From Bacteroidota bacterium (GTDB lineage: Bacteria > Bacteroidota > Bacteroidia > B-17B0 > Aurantibacillaceae), in assembly GCA_013697245.1 (NCBI GenBank), contig JACCXH010000051.1, positions 62,001-126,000 on the forward strand: a DNA stretch of 64,000 bases. Reading direction: 5' to 3'. Position 1 is the first letter of the stretch. Each line of letters begins with the position of its first letter. The notes under the pieces were generated by a model. It saw nothing but the letters and a program-made list of their open reading frames with translations, was not told the origin of the DNA and ran no database searches. Below, piece by piece: positions 61,772 to 64,000 of this stretch. A program made the translations under genes and the position numbers.

Positions 61772-62967
61772 TAATATAATAAATTATGGTACGGATATCT
61801 TTTAATGTGCATTTCCTTTACAAGATCATATACCGTTCTTTTAAATTCCTCTATATTTTCTTTTGTTTGTGCGCTTATAAATAAACAGGGATTGTTGAGA
61901 CTTTTCATCCAGGTGTTTTTTATATCCTCCAGCGATAAATTTTCGCGGGTAGAGGGCGTTAGGTCATCATCATCTTTTTTAATATAAGTAAACGCATCAA
62001 TTTTATTGAAGACCAAAATAACCGGTTTATCACCGGCGCCAATATCCTGTAAGGTTTGTTTCACCACATTTAAATGATCTTCAAAATTTTTATGCGAGAT
62101 ATCAACAATATGTATCAAGATGTCTGCTTCGCGCACTTCATCTAATGTAGATTTAAAACTTTCAACTAGTTCAGTTGGTAATTTTCTAATAAATCCAACC
62201 GTATCGCTTAAAAGAAAAAAAACATTATCAATGGTCACTTTTCTAACAGTAGTATCTAATGTGGCAAACAATTTATTTTCTGCAAAAACGGTGCTTTTGC
62301 TTAATAAATTCATAATGGTGCTTTTGCCAACATTTGTATAACCCACTAACGCAACCCTGATTAATTCGCCGCGGTTCTTGCGCTGAGTGGCCATTTGTTT
62401 ATCTATCTCTTTTAATCTTTCTTTTAATAAAGCGATCTTATCTCTTACGGTCCGCCTGTCTGTTTCAATTTCCTTTTCACCGGCACCACCGCGTGTTCCG
62501 GTGCCCCCGCGCTGCCGTTCAAGATGCGTCCACATACCTGTTAGGCGTGGAAGCATATATTGATATTGCGCTAATTGCACCTGCGTTTTTGCATGCGCGG
62601 TTTGTGCACGTTGTTCAAATATCTCAAGGATCAAAGTAGTGCGATCCAATATTTTTTTACCAAGTTCTTTCTCTAAATTTCGTTGTTGTGAAGGCGATAG
62701 TTCATCATCAAATATCACCACATCAATTTTATTCTCTAGTATAAAACTTTTAATTTCTGCTACTTTGCCTTTACCAATAAAAGTGGCCTTGTCAGGCTTC
62801 TCTAATTTTTGCGTGAAGATCTTTTTGGTTTCAAGGCCATAAGTTTCGGCTAAAAAGGCAAGTTCATCCAGATATTCTTTTGCGGCACCATCATCCTGTA
62901 GCTTATTTATAAGGCCCATTAATACACAGGTATGGGTAGGTATGGAGGTAGAGGTTGTTTCTTTCAT
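61771..62967 (-). CDS. hflX: ribosome-associated GTPase HflX
   Basis: The 398-residue GTPase has the HflX N-terminal domain (DVVIFDDELSPSQQRNLEKELG, VLDRTTLILEIFEQRAQTAHAKTQVQLAQ-type region), the glycine-rich RGGTGTRGGAGEKEIETDRR linker and the G domain: GYTNVGKST (G1), DTVGFIRKLP (G3) and NKID (G4). HflX splits stalled 70S ribosomes under stress. Length is normal. It lies 7 bases after the SirB2-cytochrome c gene's stop on the same strand. Confidence 0.96.
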   Translation of the reverse strand: MKETTSTSIPTHTCVLMGLINKLQDDGAAKEYLDELAFLAETYGLETKKIFTQKLEKPDKATFIGKGKVAEIKSFILENKIDVVIFDDELSPSQQRNLEKELGKKILDRTTLILEIFEQRAQTAHAKTQVQLAQYQYMLPRLTGMWTHLERQRGGTGTRGGAGEKEIETDRRTVRDKIALLKERLKEIDKQMATQRKNRGELIRVALVGYTNVGKSTIMNLLSKSTVFAENKLFATLDTTVRKVTIDNVFFLLSDTVGFIRKLPTELVESFKSTLDEVREADILIHIVDISHKNFEDHLNVVKQTLQDIGAGDKPVILVFNKIDAFTYIKKDDDDLTPSTRENLSLEDIKNTWMKSLNNPCLFISAQTKENIEEFKRTVYDLVKEMHIKRYPYHNLLY

Positions 62968-62974
62968 TAATTTT

Positions 62975-63595
62975 TTAGTGCCCTTTTATTTGAGTATTAA
63001 CGTATTCTGCAATTGCTCCGGCTTCTTCCGTATTCACCTGTGCGGCTGGCATAGCACCTTTTCCATGACTAATTATGTCTTTAATAGCTGCCACATCCAT
63101 AGTTGTTGCAGTAAGGTCTTTAGCGCCCGACATGCCCAGTTTTCCATTCGGGCCGTGACATAAATTACAATTGGCTTCGTATAAGGCTTTGCCATCATTA
63201 GCTGCTATATTCTCAGTTTGTTTTGCGATCCCTTTCTTTTTATGATACACTTCGCCTAAACCAAAACTACCCGTGATCATTAAAAGGCTTAAAGCAGCAA
63301 GGGTTTTGTTAAACCTTCTAAAACCTATTACAGCAATTGGAATTGAGCTAACGATCATTATCAGTTTTATCCAGAGCATATAATCGTATTTACTTCCATA
63401 CGGCAACTGAGTCATTAAATAAATACCGGTAAGTAAGAACATGAAGCTGATAACAATTTCAAAGACCCTTGTTTTTTTTGAGAAGGTTTTAAGAAGATCA
63501 GTTTTGTTACTAAGTAATAGAACAGTTTTTATTACATATAGCAATAGAAAAAGACTTACTACTAAATAATGGGTGTGCAAAAAACCTTTATACAT
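62975..63595 (-). CDS. SirB2-cytochrome c fusion
   Basis: I prefer the ATG at 63595 (MYKGFLHTHYLVVSLFLLLYV), giving 206 residues; an upstream ATG at 63646 would add 17 residues. The N-terminal SirB2 domain has four or five hydrophobic helices (HTHYLVVSLFLLLYVIKTVLL, SFMFLLTGIYLMTQLP, WIKLIMIVSSIPIAVIGFRRF). It is fused to a C-terminal mono-haem cytochrome c domain with ALYEANCNLCHGPNGKLGMSGAKDL (CxxCH) and a Met ligand in KGAMPAAQ. The haem domain faces the periplasm. Such fusions occur in Bacteroidota; an electron-transfer role in the respiratory chain is inferred. Confidence 0.86.
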   Translation of the reverse strand: MYKGFLHTHYLVVSLFLLLYVIKTVLLLSNKTDLLKTFSKKTRVFEIVISFMFLLTGIYLMTQLPYGSKYDYMLWIKLIMIVSSIPIAVIGFRRFNKTLAALSLLMITGSFGLGEVYHKKKGIAKQTENIAANDGKALYEANCNLCHGPNGKLGMSGAKDLTATTMDVAAIKDIISHGKGAMPAAQVNTEEAGAIAEYVNTQIKGH

Positions 63596-63766
63596 ATTGT
63601 GGATATTTACCGTAAAAATAGCAATAAATGACAGAATAAAGTGCAAATAAGAGTTAGTAATTTTCGTAAATCTGTTTAAATTTGAGGGTTGTTGAAATAA
63701 AGGCTTTATTGGTATTAACCACCTTTAAAGTGAGAGCAAATAATTATTAAATAAATTAACCCTTTA

Positions 63767-64000
63767 ATGAAAAGAATAAGCTCACTTATAGTAGTTTTAA
63801 GTTTTTTAAATTTTAATTTTTTTGGGCAATCTACTTTCCCCACAAATGGTGCGCCATTTAATACACATAGTATTTATGCTTTTGTAAACGCCACAATTTA
63901 TGTAGACTTTGAAACGGTTATTAAAAAAGGAACTCTTTTAATACAGGATGGGAAAGTTTTAAATGCTGCCGAAAAATTAGAGATTCCCAAAAATGCTATT
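63767..64000 (+). CDS. exported amidohydrolase-like protein, 3'-truncated
   Basis: The frame opens at ATG 63767 and runs off the window after 78 residues. It begins with a signal peptide (ISSLIVVLSFLNFNFFGQ) and continues FVNATIYVDFETVIKKGTLLIQDGKVLNAAEKLEIPKN. The strand pattern NATIYVDF...GTLLIQDGKV is the usual start of imidazolonepropionase-like or dihydroorotase-like amidohydrolases, before the HxH motif, which lies outside the window. Family assignment is therefore provisional. Confidence 0.7.
   Translation, partial: MKRISSLIVVLSFLNFNFFGQSTFPTNGAPFNTHSIYAFVNATIYVDFETVIKKGTLLIQDGKVLNAAEKLEIPKNAI

Overview
This window is chromosomal DNA of a member of the Bacteroidota, probably a flavobacterial- or sphingobacterial-type heterotroph. 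The evidence is the low GC content, the -7 promoter element TAnnTTTG, families largely confined to the phylum (DUF4270, DUF4249, DUF7033 polysaccharide-deacetylase-like), the fused SecDF, the ~1,100-residue SecA, and the split 5'-nucleotidase. I see no rRNA, tRNA, CRISPR array, intact insertion sequence or prophage.

Layout. 0-6 kb: a 5'-truncated DUF2279 gene, a MerR regulator, a small membrane protein, a lipoprotein, an ACMSD-type amidohydrolase, a RelE/ParE toxin-antitoxin pair and a dead TPR lipoprotein, with palindromic repeats between them. 6-21.6 kb: mostly core genes. These are hydroxyacyl-CoA dehydrogenase, dnaA, the two-gene 5'-nucleotidase, a thioesterase, an operon for UDP-xylose and amino-sugar precursors, and divergent secDF and secA. 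22-27.5 kb: a light-response island of three different photolyase/cryptochrome proteins plus DUF2071 and DUF2256. 27.5-31.6 kb: gene debris, then an HxlR regulator with a divergent five-gene reductase/OsmC/VOC/SDR operon. 31.7-36 kb: a bicarbonate-uptake locus (SbtA, exported beta-carbonic anhydrase, DUF6671-like protein, two small membrane proteins, divergent LysR). 36-47.2 kb: DUF7793-like protein, an outer-membrane-like protein, glyS, panC, a truncated glycogen-synthase-like protein, surface lipoproteins, dnaK and secG. 47.3-51 kb: a membrane redoxin-PAS-SpoIIE phosphatase fusion and an MFS_2 transporter. 51-58 kb: a lipid-modification operon (cyclopropane-fatty-acid synthase, DUF1365, FAD amine-oxidase-like protein, alpha/beta hydrolase, coclaurine-N-methyltransferase-like enzyme, DUF1295). 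58-64 kb: ubiE/menG, a heptose kinase, an aminotransferase, GNAT, hflX, a SirB2-cytochrome c fusion and the start of an exported amidohydrolase.

How it fits together. The main biological theme is defence against light and oxidants. The photolyase island repairs or senses light damage. The 51-58 kb operon has the gene content found in other phyla beside photolyases and under singlet-oxygen control, where CFA-type enzymes remodel membrane acyl chains. The HxlR/OsmC operon looks like an electrophile- or peroxide-inducible detoxification unit. The SbtA/carbonic anhydrase locus would supply bicarbonate for anaplerotic fixation. A second theme is gene decay and replacement next to small repeats: an ACMSD 3' tail remnant, a photolyase 5' remnant, a GxxExxY pseudogene, a TPR lipoprotein pseudogene and a PDZ fragment.
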